From NCBI RefSeq assembly GCF_034424315.1, contig NZ_CP139972.1, positions 3,844,001-3,908,000 of the forward strand: 64,000 nt of DNA, in the 5' to 3' direction. The stretch comes from Chitinophaga sancti. Its GTDB lineage: Bacteria; Bacteroidota; Bacteroidia; Chitinophagales; Chitinophagaceae. A model generated the notes under the pieces. The model did not search any database. It saw only the letters and a list, made by a program, of their open reading frames with translations, and was not told the origin of the DNA. Shown piece by piece: positions 28,601 through 36,277 of the stretch. Both the position numbers and the translations under genes were made by a program. The stretch's first letter is position 1, and every line of letters starts with the position of its first letter.

Positions 28601-30529
28601 GTAAGTTCTGCCTGGACTTTTGGTGACGTCAGTTCTTCTACAGAACAGGATCCGCTGCATAACTATATAAAGGCAGGCACTTTCGGCATTACCCTCACAG
28701 TGTATTCTCAGGGTGGTTGTGCAAGTGCTGTAGCAGGACCTAAAAATATATTAATTGATGGCCCGAATGGTAGTTATACTGTCACCCCGGAAACGGGTTG
28801 TTATCCGCTCGCGGTAACGATGAATGCTGTTTCCAGTGCTGCTATTAAATACATCTGGGACTTTGGTGATGGTCATTCTGCAACCACTACCACGCCAACT
28901 TCTCCTACTTACACTTATCCTCAGGAAGGTGTGTACTACCCGGTAGTATTGCTGGAAGATGCCCGTGGATGCCGGGTAGCAGCAGACGGTTCCTCCAAGG
29001 TAATTGCAGATAAGGTGAAGGCTAATTTTGGCACCGACGTTACCCAGGCTTGTGACGGAGGCACTGTACTATTTAGCGATTCTTCTTACAGTGTATCTGC
29101 AGAACTGGGTATGGATATGACTTATGCATGGGATTTTGGTGTCACTACCAAAACTGACGATGTAAGTTCAGCGCACACACCTTCTTATGTATATGATGCA
29201 CCTGGTACTTACAATGTTACGCTAACGACAACGACTATTTATGGTTGTGTGAATACTATTCAAAAGGCAATTGTCGTAGAACCTAAACCGGTAGCTGTGA
29301 TTGATCCGGCAGGTCCATTATGTACGGGTGCTACCCTGCAGCTGGCCGGTCATGAAACGAAGAATATTCCTGGTACCAAATGGAGCTGGAATATCCTGGG
29401 CCAGGATTATTTAGTTCAGACCCCGCCTGCTACGACCTTCAATCAGTCAGGCGACCAGGTGATTACATTAACGATTTCTACGGCAAGTGGTATTTGTAGC
29501 AGTACAGCTACGGAGACCATCAGTGTGGTAGATTATCCTGCACTGAATCCCAATCCGGTAAGTGCGAGTATATGTCGTGGTGGTAGTCTTGTATTGCATG
29601 CGAATACAGATGCGAATGCAACGGTGACCTGGACGGATTATAAAATTAATGATCTGCATAGTGCTGACCCGGTAGTTACTCCGGAGATCGATACGACCTA
29701 TCATGTAATAGCGCAGAATGCTGCGGGATGTGCGGTGGAAAAAGATATTCCTGTATTAGTATCCCAGCCTTTTGCGGTGACAGCTTCAGATACCTTTATC
29801 TGTAAAAATGATGCCGCCCAGCTGCATGCTGCAGGTGCCGTAACCTATAGATGGTCTCCTGCTACCGGATTGAATAATCCATCTGCGCAGAATCCGATGG
29901 CCTCTCCTGATACGACAACTACGTATACCGTTACAGGTTATGGCAGGGATGCCTGCTTTACTTCACAGGCAATGGCGGTAGTTACTGTACATCCTCTACC
30001 TGAATTAAATGCGGGTCCGGATATTACATTAGCTACAGGAAGTAGTTACCAGATTCCTGTGGTGAGCAGTAATGATGTTACAAAGATTGAATGGTGGCCG
30101 GTGAATTACCTGGATTGTGTGGATTGTCTGAAACCTACAGCTACGCCTAAGACAACCACCACGTATACGGTAACTGCGACCAATGCTTATAACTGTAAAA
30201 GTGTAGATGAGATCACCATCAAGATGGTTTGTGAATCAGGTAATACGTGGCTGCCGAATACATTCACGCCTAACAATGATGGACAGAATGATATTTTCTA
30301 CATCAGGGGGCGTGGTATCAAGACAATTAAATCATGGAGAATATATAACCGTTGGGGGCAATTAGTATTTGAAAGGACAAACTTTAGTGTAGAAGATCCT
30401 ACGAGCGGATGGGATGGAAAAGTAAAAGGAGTTCCTGTAAACCCGGATGTGTTTGTATATGTAGCCGAAGTGGTCTGCGATACGAATGAGGACTTTACCC
30501 TGAAGGGTAACGTAATGCTGTTACGATAA
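25664..30529 (+). CDS. Giant PKD-repeat surface protein with gliding-motility-type C-terminal sorting domain
   Basis: 1621 residues. A signal peptide ends SVQAQ (about 33). About 15 PKD modules follow, most with WDFGDG or a close variant and a closing GTYTVTLT strand (residues about 40-1270). Two or three Ig-like segments follow with TTTYTVTA repeats, then the C-terminal domain beginning WLPNTFTPNNDGQNDIFYI and ending VMLLR, which matches the gliding motility-associated (type B) sorting domain of the type IX secretion system. Such proteins are surface adhesins or motility filaments. The next gene, 29 bases downstream, is a PorP/SprF protein, the usual partner for secretion of this cargo class, as with SprB-SprF. 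Confidence 0.9.
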   Translation: MKHQRLSLFVRTWYAAAYTCVMILLSAVSVQAQNTAAFTADNFTGCGTAYVQFINQSTSGASASWDFGDGGAKSTLWNPTRSFTKPGTYTVTLTVTFTNGTTGTATHTVNVYKKPTAQFTTDVTSGCTPLPVKFTDQSTAGDGTISSVNWDFGDGNGGTGTTANYTYTIGGDYAASAIVTNSYGCTNSNSQIIHAKATPIPAFTSNTQGSCKAPLTVNFTNGTTINTTGNPGITYLWDFGDGSTSTDLNPIHTYTAEGNYTVTLTATSADGCSKTLTQTEYIKIAAIAADFTISESLCKGTTLHFVNTTQPAPQSATWTFSDGDVQNSVDAVKTFGAAGTYSVTLQALTQDGCQANVTRSFTISDIPTASIGVTPTTACTVPATFNFTGLTTGATAWKWNFNDGGSSAVQNVSHQYNAEGTYTVTLTASNAAGCAANAVTTVAVKKPILSIDGLPNGCVPLEDKFTPIVATADPVISWSWNFGDGTTSTDKVPTHIFTKAGNYIVTLTITTQGGCMQTATFPVQVGDPVDVEFTVDRTTGCQPTVFQFTNQSNPRGTSWEWTFEETNGNGSSTLENPTYVWSTIGTHTVILTVINNGCRQTLTKTDLITINPPAAAFTVNTPDCSNLFQRSFTDKSDFGASTTKIWNWDFGDSQTSNVQNPTHVYAAGGTYTVTLTVDNGSCQSVFKTTITIVNESPKIYANPTTLCKNGSVTFSMDPMIANHFSSFQWKFGDGATSTTGAQGPATHEYNAPGDYVASMVATDVFGCLHPSNSIPITVNGANAKFSIETKQCKGIAITFTDQSTTKTGNTIVSWTWDYGDGSTPEVFTTATPTVTHTYTSINNYPVTLTVKDNTGCEDSYTATARVANIIAAFGGPDSIACLNTPYQFSNSSITTPLTYQWNFGDGTTSTDATPAHTYTAPGKYTVSLMIEGTTGCRDTITTVDYLRVPNPIADFSYPAVAADVCPPVKIQFTNLSSDYVSSAWTFGDVSSSTEQDPLHNYIKAGTFGITLTVYSQGGCASAVAGPKNILIDGPNGSYTVTPETGCYPLAVTMNAVSSAAIKYIWDFGDGHSATTTTPTSPTYTYPQEGVYYPVVLLEDARGCRVAADGSSKVIADKVKANFGTDVTQACDGGTVLFSDSSYSVSAELGMDMTYAWDFGVTTKTDDVSSAHTPSYVYDAPGTYNVTLTTTTIYGCVNTIQKAIVVEPKPVAVIDPAGPLCTGATLQLAGHETKNIPGTKWSWNILGQDYLVQTPPATTFNQSGDQVITLTISTASGICSSTATETISVVDYPALNPNPVSASICRGGSLVLHANTDANATVTWTDYKINDLHSADPVVTPEIDTTYHVIAQNAAGCAVEKDIPVLVSQPFAVTASDTFICKNDAAQLHAAGAVTYRWSPATGLNNPSAQNPMASPDTTTTYTVTGYGRDACFTSQAMAVVTVHPLPELNAGPDITLATGSSYQIPVVSSNDVTKIEWWPVNYLDCVDCLKPTATPKTTTTYTVTATNAYNCKSVDEITIKMVCESGNTWLPNTFTPNNDGQNDIFYIRGRGIKTIKSWRIYNRWGQLVFERTNFSVEDPTSGWDGKVKGVPVNPDVFVYVAEVVCDTNEDFTLKGNVMLLR

Positions 30530-30558
30530 ACAGTGATTACCATATTCCTATTTAAAAT

Positions 30559-31596
30559 TTGCCGATGAGAAGGATTTGTAGAAAGCTGTTTGTGGCACTT
30601 TGTTTATGTCTGAGTTCCAGGCTAATGGCGCAGGATATTCACCTGTCGCAGTTTTATGAGACCCCCATTCTGCGAAACCCAGCACTGATAGGTCTCTTTA
30701 ATGGAGATTACCGTGTACAGGCTGTGTACAGGAATCAGTGGAATAGTGTGACCATCCCTTATCAAACGGGGGCCTTAAGTGGGGAGTTGAAATTTCCGAT
30801 AGGCCGTGGGGAGGACTTCCTCACTACGGGTGCACAGTTTACTTATGACAGAGCAGGTACTGCCAGACTACAGGCGGTACAGATTCTGCCAGCGATCAAC
30901 TATCATAAGTCACTGAGTGAGGTGAAGAACATGTTCCTTTCTGTGGGGTTCATGGGTGGGTTTGTGCAAAGGCAGTTCGACGCTACCAAGCTAACTTTTA
31001 ATAACCAGTATACGGGTGGCCGTTATGATCCTACCATCGGTTCCGGCGAAGAAGGCAGGCTAGCCTTGCGTGGATATGGCTACTGGGATGCAGGTGCGGG
31101 TATTAGTTTTAATAGCACGATTGGGGAGGATGTTAATTATTATATAGGCGCAGCCCTTTTCCACTTTAACCGGCCCAGGGTATCTTTCTATAAAGACAAC
31201 AGTATTACGATGGATCCCAAGTATACTTTCAATGCGGGGATCACGATTCCGATGGATGAAAGGCTAAAACTGATTGCACAGTATAACCAGATCCATGAAG
31301 GAGCGTATGCGGAGTATAATGGGGGAGCGATCTTAGGATATATGTTATATAATGAAGGGCTGGAAAGTACCAGGGGGATATATGGCGGTGTGTTTATGCG
31401 CTGGGGCGATGCGGTAATCCCTACAATGCGCCTGGATATGGACAAGTACGAGATCAGCATAAGTTACGATTGTAATATTTCAAAACTGAAAACGGCGAGC
31501 CAGAGTTTTGGGGGATTTGAGCTGGCGCTGGTGTTTAAGGGGTTCCTGAATAGCAGGAACAGTACCCTGGATGCTGTGCATTGTCCAAGATTTTAA
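30559..31596 (+). CDS. PorP/SprF family type IX secretion membrane protein
   Basis: 345 residues. A signal peptide ends RLMAQ, followed by the PorP/SprF hallmark DIHLSQFYETPILRNPALIGLFNGDYRV...YRNQWNSVTIPYQT. The rest is a predicted outer-membrane barrel (SFNSTIGEDVNYYIGAALFHF, GIYGGVFMRWGDAV) ending in SRNSTLDAVHCPRF; the terminal C-P-R/S-F is common in this family. It probably binds and exports or anchors the PKD protein encoded just upstream. The second PorP/SprF in this window (47351-48382) has the same relation to its own adhesin. Confidence 0.93.
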   Translation: MPMRRICRKLFVALCLCLSSRLMAQDIHLSQFYETPILRNPALIGLFNGDYRVQAVYRNQWNSVTIPYQTGALSGELKFPIGRGEDFLTTGAQFTYDRAGTARLQAVQILPAINYHKSLSEVKNMFLSVGFMGGFVQRQFDATKLTFNNQYTGGRYDPTIGSGEEGRLALRGYGYWDAGAGISFNSTIGEDVNYYIGAALFHFNRPRVSFYKDNSITMDPKYTFNAGITIPMDERLKLIAQYNQIHEGAYAEYNGGAILGYMLYNEGLESTRGIYGGVFMRWGDAVIPTMRLDMDKYEISISYDCNISKLKTASQSFGGFELALVFKGFLNSRNSTLDAVHCPRF

Positions 31597-31616
31597 TTCC
31601 CTTATTAATCCTTTAC

Positions 31617-31624
31617 TATATTTG
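31617..31624 (+). promoter_or_regulatory. Promoter -7 element for the peroxiredoxin gene
   Basis: TATATTTG, exact TAnnTTTG, 20 bases upstream of the ATG at 31645. No TTG at the expected upstream distance. Confidence 0.65.
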
Positions 31625-31644
31625 CCCGTCTAAAAAATTATAAA

Positions 31645-32115
31645 ATGAGCATCGCAATCGGCACAATGGCACCAGCATTTTCTCTGAATGATACAGAGAA
31701 GAAAAAAGTAACACTGGAAGATTTCAAAGGACAGAACCTGGTTATCCTTTTCTTTCCATTGGCATTTACCAGTGTATGTACAGCAGAGCTGTGCAGTGTA
31801 AGAGATTCCCTGGCTACGTACAATGGGTTGAATACAGCAGTAGTTGGTATTTCTGTAGACTCTCCGTTCACCCTGGGTAAATTTAAGGCAGAGCAGAACC
31901 TGAACTTCCCACTGTTGTCTGATTTCAACAAGGAGGCATCCCAGGCTTATGGTGCTTATTATGAAAATTTCGTACTGGACCTGAAAGGGGTATCCAAGAG
32001 AGCTGCTTTCGTGGTAGACAAAGAAGGTACTGTGAAGTATGCACAGGTGCTGGAGTCTGCTGGAGATCTGCCTGATTTTGAAGCAATTAAGAAAACACTG
32101 GCTGAATTGCAATAA
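31645..32115 (+). CDS. Peroxiredoxin (AhpC/TSA superfamily, BCP/AhpE-like)
   Basis: 156 residues. The peroxidatic Cys is C45 in FTSVCTAELC, within the family consensus P-x3-T-x2-C, and a second Cys five residues later (C50) could resolve the disulfide as in BCP proteins. GISVDSPFTLGKFK, FPLLSDFNKEASQAYG and RAAFVVDKEGTVKY follow the redoxin pattern. It reduces hydrogen peroxide and organic peroxides in the cytoplasm using thiols. Monocistronic: its own promoter, then a terminator. No OxyR-like regulator is adjacent. Confidence 0.92.
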   Translation: MSIAIGTMAPAFSLNDTEKKKVTLEDFKGQNLVILFFPLAFTSVCTAELCSVRDSLATYNGLNTAVVGISVDSPFTLGKFKAEQNLNFPLLSDFNKEASQAYGAYYENFVLDLKGVSKRAAFVVDKEGTVKYAQVLESAGDLPDFEAIKKTLAELQ

Positions 32116-32150
32116 AAATTGCTGAAAAGCGTTAATTTTTGTTAAATACT

Positions 32151-32190
32151 AATGGCAGTGCTAACTTTTTGGCCTGCCATTTGTTATTTT
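32151..32190 (+). terminator. Terminator after the peroxiredoxin gene
   Basis: AATGGCAG and CTGCCATT with a 15-base loop, followed by TGTTATTTTT. Confidence 0.65.
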
Positions 32191-32326
32191 TACAATAGGA
32201 ATTGAATAAGGAGGGTCTGATTTAATAATATATTATATAATATGATAGATTATTTTGTTGTGCCAGCCCCCGCTATTTTAGAACGAAAAATAATAGATAT
32301 TCGAAAAAATCTTTATCTTTACGGGT

Positions 32327-32680
32327 ATGTGGAAAACCTTTACTCTTTTACTTACATGCTTTATGCTGCTGATCACCCTGAGTTCCAGGGCGCAGACGTA
32401 TAGACCTGCTTCATCAAGCACTGATGGTGGTAGTAAAATTGTGAAATTGTACCCTAATCCTGCATCTTCCCGAATAAATTTTGAATTACAGCATAATAAC
32501 GAACAGGTTTATGATCTTATTGTATTCAATTTTTTAGGAAAGATGGTAAGCCAGATAAAGAATGTGAGTAGTAAGACGACGGTGGAGCTGGATGGGTATT
32601 ACAGTGGTTTGTATATTTTCCAGCTGAGAGATAGGCAGGGAACGCTGATAGAGTCTGGTAAGTTTAATGTGGTCAAGTAA
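32327..32680 (+). CDS. Small exported protein made almost only of a type A type IX sorting domain
   Basis: 117 residues. A signal peptide (about 1-23, ending SSRAQ), a short Ser-rich linker, then KIVKLYPNPASSRINFELQ, GLYIFQLRDRQGTLIESGKF and the final VVK. This is the Por secretion-system type A C-terminal sorting domain (about 80 residues), so there is almost no cargo. It could be a small secreted scaffold, a decoy, or a remnant of a longer protein. A strong bidirectional terminator follows. Confidence 0.82.
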   Translation: MWKTFTLLLTCFMLLITLSSRAQTYRPASSSTDGGSKIVKLYPNPASSRINFELQHNNEQVYDLIVFNFLGKMVSQIKNVSSKTTVELDGYYSGLYIFQLRDRQGTLIESGKFNVVK

Positions 32681-32720
32681 TAAACTAAAGATATTTTATG
32701 CTGGCACAGGCTAGCAAGCA

Positions 32721-32756
32721 AACAAAAAAGGCTGTCTTACGACAGCCTTTTTTGTT
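32721..32756. terminator. Bidirectional terminator
   Basis: 16-bp perfect stem (AACAAAAAAGGCTGTC and its complement) with loop TTAC, between convergent genes. Confidence 0.9.
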
Positions 32757-32830
32757 CTTGAAAATAGTTTTCATTCCCGTTGGTGGATTTCCTCTTTCAT
32801 GAATGTTCTGTTTGGACATTCCTTTACAAT

Positions 32831-34003
32831 TTATTGCACCTCAACGATCAGGAATTTCAGATATGTTGTATTCTCAATATTCCACAAAATCGGGTGATCC
32901 TGTGCCTGGGTCTGGAAAGTGACCTGTCTCAGTTTCTTTTTCGCATCTTTTGCAGCCATATCAATGATTTCCAGGAACATAGATGGTGGTACCAGGTTGG
33001 TACAGGAAGCTGTGACCAGGAATCCGCCTGGTTTCAGCAGTTTCATCCCTCTCAGGTTGATCTCTTTATAACCGGTGATGGCTTTCTGGATATTCTCACG
33101 GCTTTTGGTAAACGCCGGTGGATCCAGGATTACCACATCAAACTTCTTCTCTTCTTTGGTCCACTGCTTCAGCACATCAAATGCATTGACAGCCTGAAAC
33201 TTACATTTATCTTCCAGGTTATTCAGCTGTGCATTTTTGCGCGCAGTATTCACTGCATGTTCAGAAATATCCAGCCCTAACACGCTCTTTGCGCCATAAT
33301 AACCGGCGTGGCAGGAGAAGGTACCGGTATAACAGAAGGCTTCCAGTACATCCGCATCTTTTACGATGTGCTGAATGGCCCGGCGGTTATCCTGCTGATC
33401 CAGGAAGTAACCGGTTTTCTGACCATTTTCGATATCTACATGGAACTGTAGTCCATTTTCCCTGATGATAATATTGGTATCGAAGGGTGCGCTCAGGAAA
33501 CCTTTTTGTTGTTGCATCCCTTCCAGCTCTCTCACGGGCACATCGTTTCTCTCATAAATACCTTTGGGAGAGAAAATTTTGGTCAGGGCATCGACGATAG
33601 CACCTTTCCACTTATCCATACCGAGCGCCAGGGTCTGTAATACGAAGTAATCGTTGAACTTATCTATGACGAGGGCCGGCATTTCGTCAGCTTCTCCGAA
33701 TACCAGGCGGCAGTTTTCAGTATATCCGATCTGCTGACGGTATTTCCATGCCTTCAGGAGACGGCGATAGAAGAATTCCGCATCGATCTGCTCATCTTTG
33801 TCACGGGTCAGGAGGCGGACAAGGATCTGGGATTGCGGATTAATATATCCTCTACCCAGAAAGTGGCCCGAATGCGTGAATACATCCACTATATCACCTG
33901 CATCTACGGGGCCCTGGATCTCTCCTACTTCGTTTCCAAAAATCCATGGATGGCCTTGTAGTACGCGGTTCTGTATTTTTTTCTTTAAAAAAACTTTGGT
34001 CAT
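32831..34003 (-). CDS. rlmI: 23S rRNA (cytosine-C5)-methyltransferase, RlmI-like
   Basis: 390 residues from the ATG at 34003; the frame is open to 34129, but that extension would translate the 11-bp repeats upstream. MTKVFLKKKIQNRVLQGHPWIFGNEV begins a PUA RNA-binding domain (about 1-80). The methyltransferase domain has DIENGQKTGYFLDQQDNRR, EAFCYTGTFSCHAGYYGA (SAM site) and VVILDPPAFTKSR (catalytic DPP motif). The string GHKTGYYLDQRD of E. coli RlmI aligns directly. RlmI methylates C1962 of 23S rRNA; the exact position here is inferred from family. Confidence 0.87.
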   Translation of the reverse strand: MTKVFLKKKIQNRVLQGHPWIFGNEVGEIQGPVDAGDIVDVFTHSGHFLGRGYINPQSQILVRLLTRDKDEQIDAEFFYRRLLKAWKYRQQIGYTENCRLVFGEADEMPALVIDKFNDYFVLQTLALGMDKWKGAIVDALTKIFSPKGIYERNDVPVRELEGMQQQKGFLSAPFDTNIIIRENGLQFHVDIENGQKTGYFLDQQDNRRAIQHIVKDADVLEAFCYTGTFSCHAGYYGAKSVLGLDISEHAVNTARKNAQLNNLEDKCKFQAVNAFDVLKQWTKEEKKFDVVILDPPAFTKSRENIQKAITGYKEINLRGMKLLKPGGFLVTASCTNLVPPSMFLEIIDMAAKDAKKKLRQVTFQTQAQDHPILWNIENTTYLKFLIVEVQ

Positions 34004-34075
34004 TATCAATAGTTCGAAGGCGCAAAGGTAAGAAAGTGGGAGGATATATTCGGGAAAGGAAGGGGTATCGCTTAT

Positions 34076-34126
34076 TCGAACAAGCATCGAACAAGCGTCG
34101 AAGAAGCATCGAACAAGCATCGAAGA
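34076..34126. repeat. 11-bp tandem repeat, about 4.6 copies
   Basis: Units TCGAACAAGCA at 34076, TCGAACAAGCG at 34087, TCGAAGAAGCA at 34098, TCGAACAAGCA at 34109 and a partial copy at 34120. It lies 73 bases upstream of the rlmI start. Confidence 0.88.
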
Positions 34127-34203
34127 CAAAGTGGACCAGAAAGTGAACTCTAATCGGCTTAATTAAATTCAAGGATACTTCCCCTGGAAGGGAACTCGAC
34201 TTT

Positions 34204-34240
34204 CAAAATGACATCTTTAGGAGGGAGCTTTGTCATTTTG
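34204..34240. promoter_or_regulatory. Inverted repeat upstream of the grpE promoter
   Basis: CAAAATGACA (34204-34213) and TGTCATTTTG (34231-34240) with a 17-base spacer, ending 15 bases before the -33 TTG. The position fits an operator; it is not a CIRCE element. Confidence 0.45.
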
Positions 34241-34255
34241 GCGGCATTTGACTGC

Positions 34256-34285
34256 TTGGCAAGTAAATTGTCTGACGTACCTTTG
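34256..34285 (+). promoter_or_regulatory. Promoter of the grpE-dnaJ operon
   Basis: TTG at 34256-34258, 19-base spacer, TACCTTTG at 34278-34285. Exact match to the Bacteroidota consensus and spacing. Confidence 0.82.
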
Positions 34286-34321
34286 TAAATTTACAATTAA
34301 TAAACGAAAACATACTACCAT

Positions 34322-34879
34322 ATGCAGACAAACGGACAGGACACCGAAAACGGTAAAGGCATGCCAGATATTAATGCAGATGAGAACATAGCCGGCACCT
34401 CCCACCTTAACGATGCCTTGGCGGATGAAAGCGAATTCGACAAGAAACAACAGGAACTGGACGAGATGAAGGATAAATACCTGCGTCTGGTTGCAGAGTT
34501 TGATAACTTCAGAAAGCGCACAGCCAAGGAAAGAATTGAGTTAATGCAGACAGCTAACAAGGAGACCATTATTGCCTTGCTGGATGTACTGGATGACAGT
34601 GAACGTGCTGCTAAACAGCTCGAGAACACCACCGACTTTAATGCTATTAAAGAGGGCGTTATGCTGGTTTTCAATAAATTGAAATCAACACTACAAGCCA
34701 AAGGCCTGAAACCTATGGAGAATCTGCACAAAGAATTCGATGCGGATCTTCACGACGCTGTCACAGAAATTCCTGCACCTACAGAGGAACTGAAAGGGAA
34801 AGTACTGGATGAGTTGCAAAAAGGCTACATGCTGAATGACAAATTGATCCGTCATGCCAGGGTTGTAGTAGGTAAATAA
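34322..34879 (+). CDS. grpE: Nucleotide exchange factor GrpE
   Basis: 185 residues. An acidic, disordered N-terminus (NGQDTENGKGMPD), a long coiled coil (about 40-85, KKQQELDEMKDKYLRLVAEFDNFRKRTAKER), and the C-terminal beta domain ending LRHARV-like as KLIRHARVVVGK. FDADLHDAVTEIPAPTEELKGKV is the conserved core. GrpE releases ADP from DnaK and so drives the chaperone cycle with DnaJ, encoded 66 bases downstream. dnaK is not in the window. A strong promoter and a nearby dyad suggest stress regulation. Confidence 0.95.
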   Translation: MQTNGQDTENGKGMPDINADENIAGTSHLNDALADESEFDKKQQELDEMKDKYLRLVAEFDNFRKRTAKERIELMQTANKETIIALLDVLDDSERAAKQLENTTDFNAIKEGVMLVFNKLKSTLQAKGLKPMENLHKEFDADLHDAVTEIPAPTEELKGKVLDELQKGYMLNDKLIRHARVVVGK

Positions 34880-34945
34880 GGTGACTTTCTGACAGAATAG
34901 TTTTTCTTTAACCACGCCGGCGTAATGCCGGCTTTAGTGCGATAT

Positions 34946-36109
34946 ATGTCTACCAAAAGAGATTATTACGAAATACTGGGCGTCGCCAAGTCTGCCTCCC
35001 AGGATGAAATTAAAAAGGCTTACCGTAAGGTAGCAATGCAGTACCATCCTGACCGCAATCCCAATGATAAGGAAGCAGAAGAAAAATTTAAGGAGGCAGC
35101 AGAGGCCTATGAAGTATTGAGCGATGCGGATAAACGCGCCCAGTATGACCGTTTTGGTCACGCGGGTATGGGTAACCGCGGTGGTGGTTACGGTGGCGGT
35201 AACATGAATATGGATGATATCTTCTCCAATTTCGGAGACATTTTCGGAGACGATATCTTCGGCAGCTTCTTTGGTGGAAACCGTGGTGGCGGTGGTGGTG
35301 GCAGACGTGGCAGAGGTACTCGTGGCTCCAATCTCCGTATTAAGATCCGCATGACCTACGAGGAGATCGCTAAAGGTGCCAATAAGAAGATCAAGGTAAA
35401 GAAACATGTACCCTGCCAGCATTGTGGTGGACTGGGTGCAAAAGATAAAAATGCTTTCCAGACCTGTAATACCTGTCATGGGTCCGGCCAGGTAAGGAAA
35501 GTAACCCAGACTTTCCTGGGTCAGATGCAAACTGTAGCTACCTGTCCTACCTGTCATGGAGAAGGCCAGATCATTACCAGCAAATGTGGCCACTGTAAAG
35601 GTGAAGGCCGTATGTATGGTGAAGAAATGGTAAGCATCGACATCCCGGCAGGGGTTCAGGAGGGTATGCAGCTGAGTATGAGCGGTAAGGGTAATGCAGG
35701 TGAAAGAGGGGGTGCTCCCGGGGATCTGCTGATCCTGATCGAGGAGGAACCACATCCGGAACTGCAGCGTGATGGGCTGAATGTAGCTTATGACCTGTAT
35801 ATTTCTTTCCCTGATGCAGTGTTTGGTACTTCTGTAGAGGTGCCGACTATCGATGGTAAAGCAAAGATCAAGATCCCTGCGGGCACGCAGTCTGGCAAGA
35901 TCTTCCGACTGAAAGGGAAAGGGTTCCCTTCCGTAAATTCTTATGAGAAGGGTGATCAGCTGATTCATGTGAATGTATGGACACCACAGAATGTGAGCAG
36001 TGAGGAGAAGTCGTTCCTGGAGAAGGTGGCGAGTTCAGAGAATTTCCAGCCTAAACCGGAGAAGTCAGATAAAGGGTTCTTTGAGAAAGTGAGAGATATT
36101 TTTAGTTAA
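34946..36109 (+). CDS. dnaJ: Chaperone protein DnaJ
   Basis: 387 residues from the ATG at 34946 ([13 protein letters not shown]); the frame is open from 34925. J domain 1-70 with the HPD motif in QYHPDRNP; a Gly/Phe-rich linker (about 75-135, [24 protein letters not shown]); four CxxCxGxG zinc motifs ([32 protein letters not shown]); then the substrate-binding C-terminal domain with [17 protein letters not shown]. It delivers unfolded clients to DnaK and stimulates its ATPase. Second gene of the grpE operon, followed by a 22-bp repeat array and a terminator. Confidence 0.97.
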   Translation: MSTKRDYYEILGVAKSASQDEIKKAYRKVAMQYHPDRNPNDKEAEEKFKEAAEAYEVLSDADKRAQYDRFGHAGMGNRGGGYGGGNMNMDDIFSNFGDIFGDDIFGSFFGGNRGGGGGGRRGRGTRGSNLRIKIRMTYEEIAKGANKKIKVKKHVPCQHCGGLGAKDKNAFQTCNTCHGSGQVRKVTQTFLGQMQTVATCPTCHGEGQIITSKCGHCKGEGRMYGEEMVSIDIPAGVQEGMQLSMSGKGNAGERGGAPGDLLILIEEEPHPELQRDGLNVAYDLYISFPDAVFGTSVEVPTIDGKAKIKIPAGTQSGKIFRLKGKGFPSVNSYEKGDQLIHVNVWTPQNVSSEEKSFLEKVASSENFQPKPEKSDKGFFEKVRDIFS

Positions 36110-36112
36110 GAG

Positions 36113-36219
36113 CTTAAGTGGGTAGCTTGAAGTCTTAGTGGGATACCTTTTAGACCTTAGTAGGATAATTTTAAAATCTTAGGAGGTACTTTTAAGCCTT
36201 AATAGGATACTTTTTAAAA
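36113..36219. repeat. Degenerate 22-bp tandem repeat, five units
   Basis: Units start at 36113, 36134, 36156, 36178 and 36198, each beginning CTTA and carrying a GGATA/GGTAC core followed by a T-rich end (for example CTTAGTGGGATACCTTTT). Lengths 20-22 bases. The array begins four bases after the dnaJ stop and runs into a terminator. Confidence 0.75.
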
Positions 36220-36250
36220 CCGTTGATTGCTATGCGATCAACGGTTTTTT
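36216..36250 (+). terminator. Terminator of the grpE-dnaJ operon
   Basis: AAAACCGTTGAT and ATCAACGGTTTT, 12-bp stem, 9-base loop, T run on the plus strand. Confidence 0.83.
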
Positions 36251-36277
36251 CGCTTTTTAGCCATAATTTTACCGCAC

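Larger units (their letters stand above)
34004..34321. other. Intergenic region between divergent rlmI and grpE
   Basis: 318 bases holding an 11-bp tandem repeat (34076-34126), an inverted repeat (34204-34240) and a full grpE promoter (34256-34285). Nothing coding is seen. Confidence 0.6.

Noticed and set aside
34004..34129. N-terminal extension of RlmI
   Set aside because: The extension is the translation of the 11-bp repeats and does not fit the PUA domain start.
34204..34240. CIRCE element upstream of grpE
   Set aside because: The dyad lacks the TTAGCACTC/GAGTGCTAA arms and 9-base spacer.
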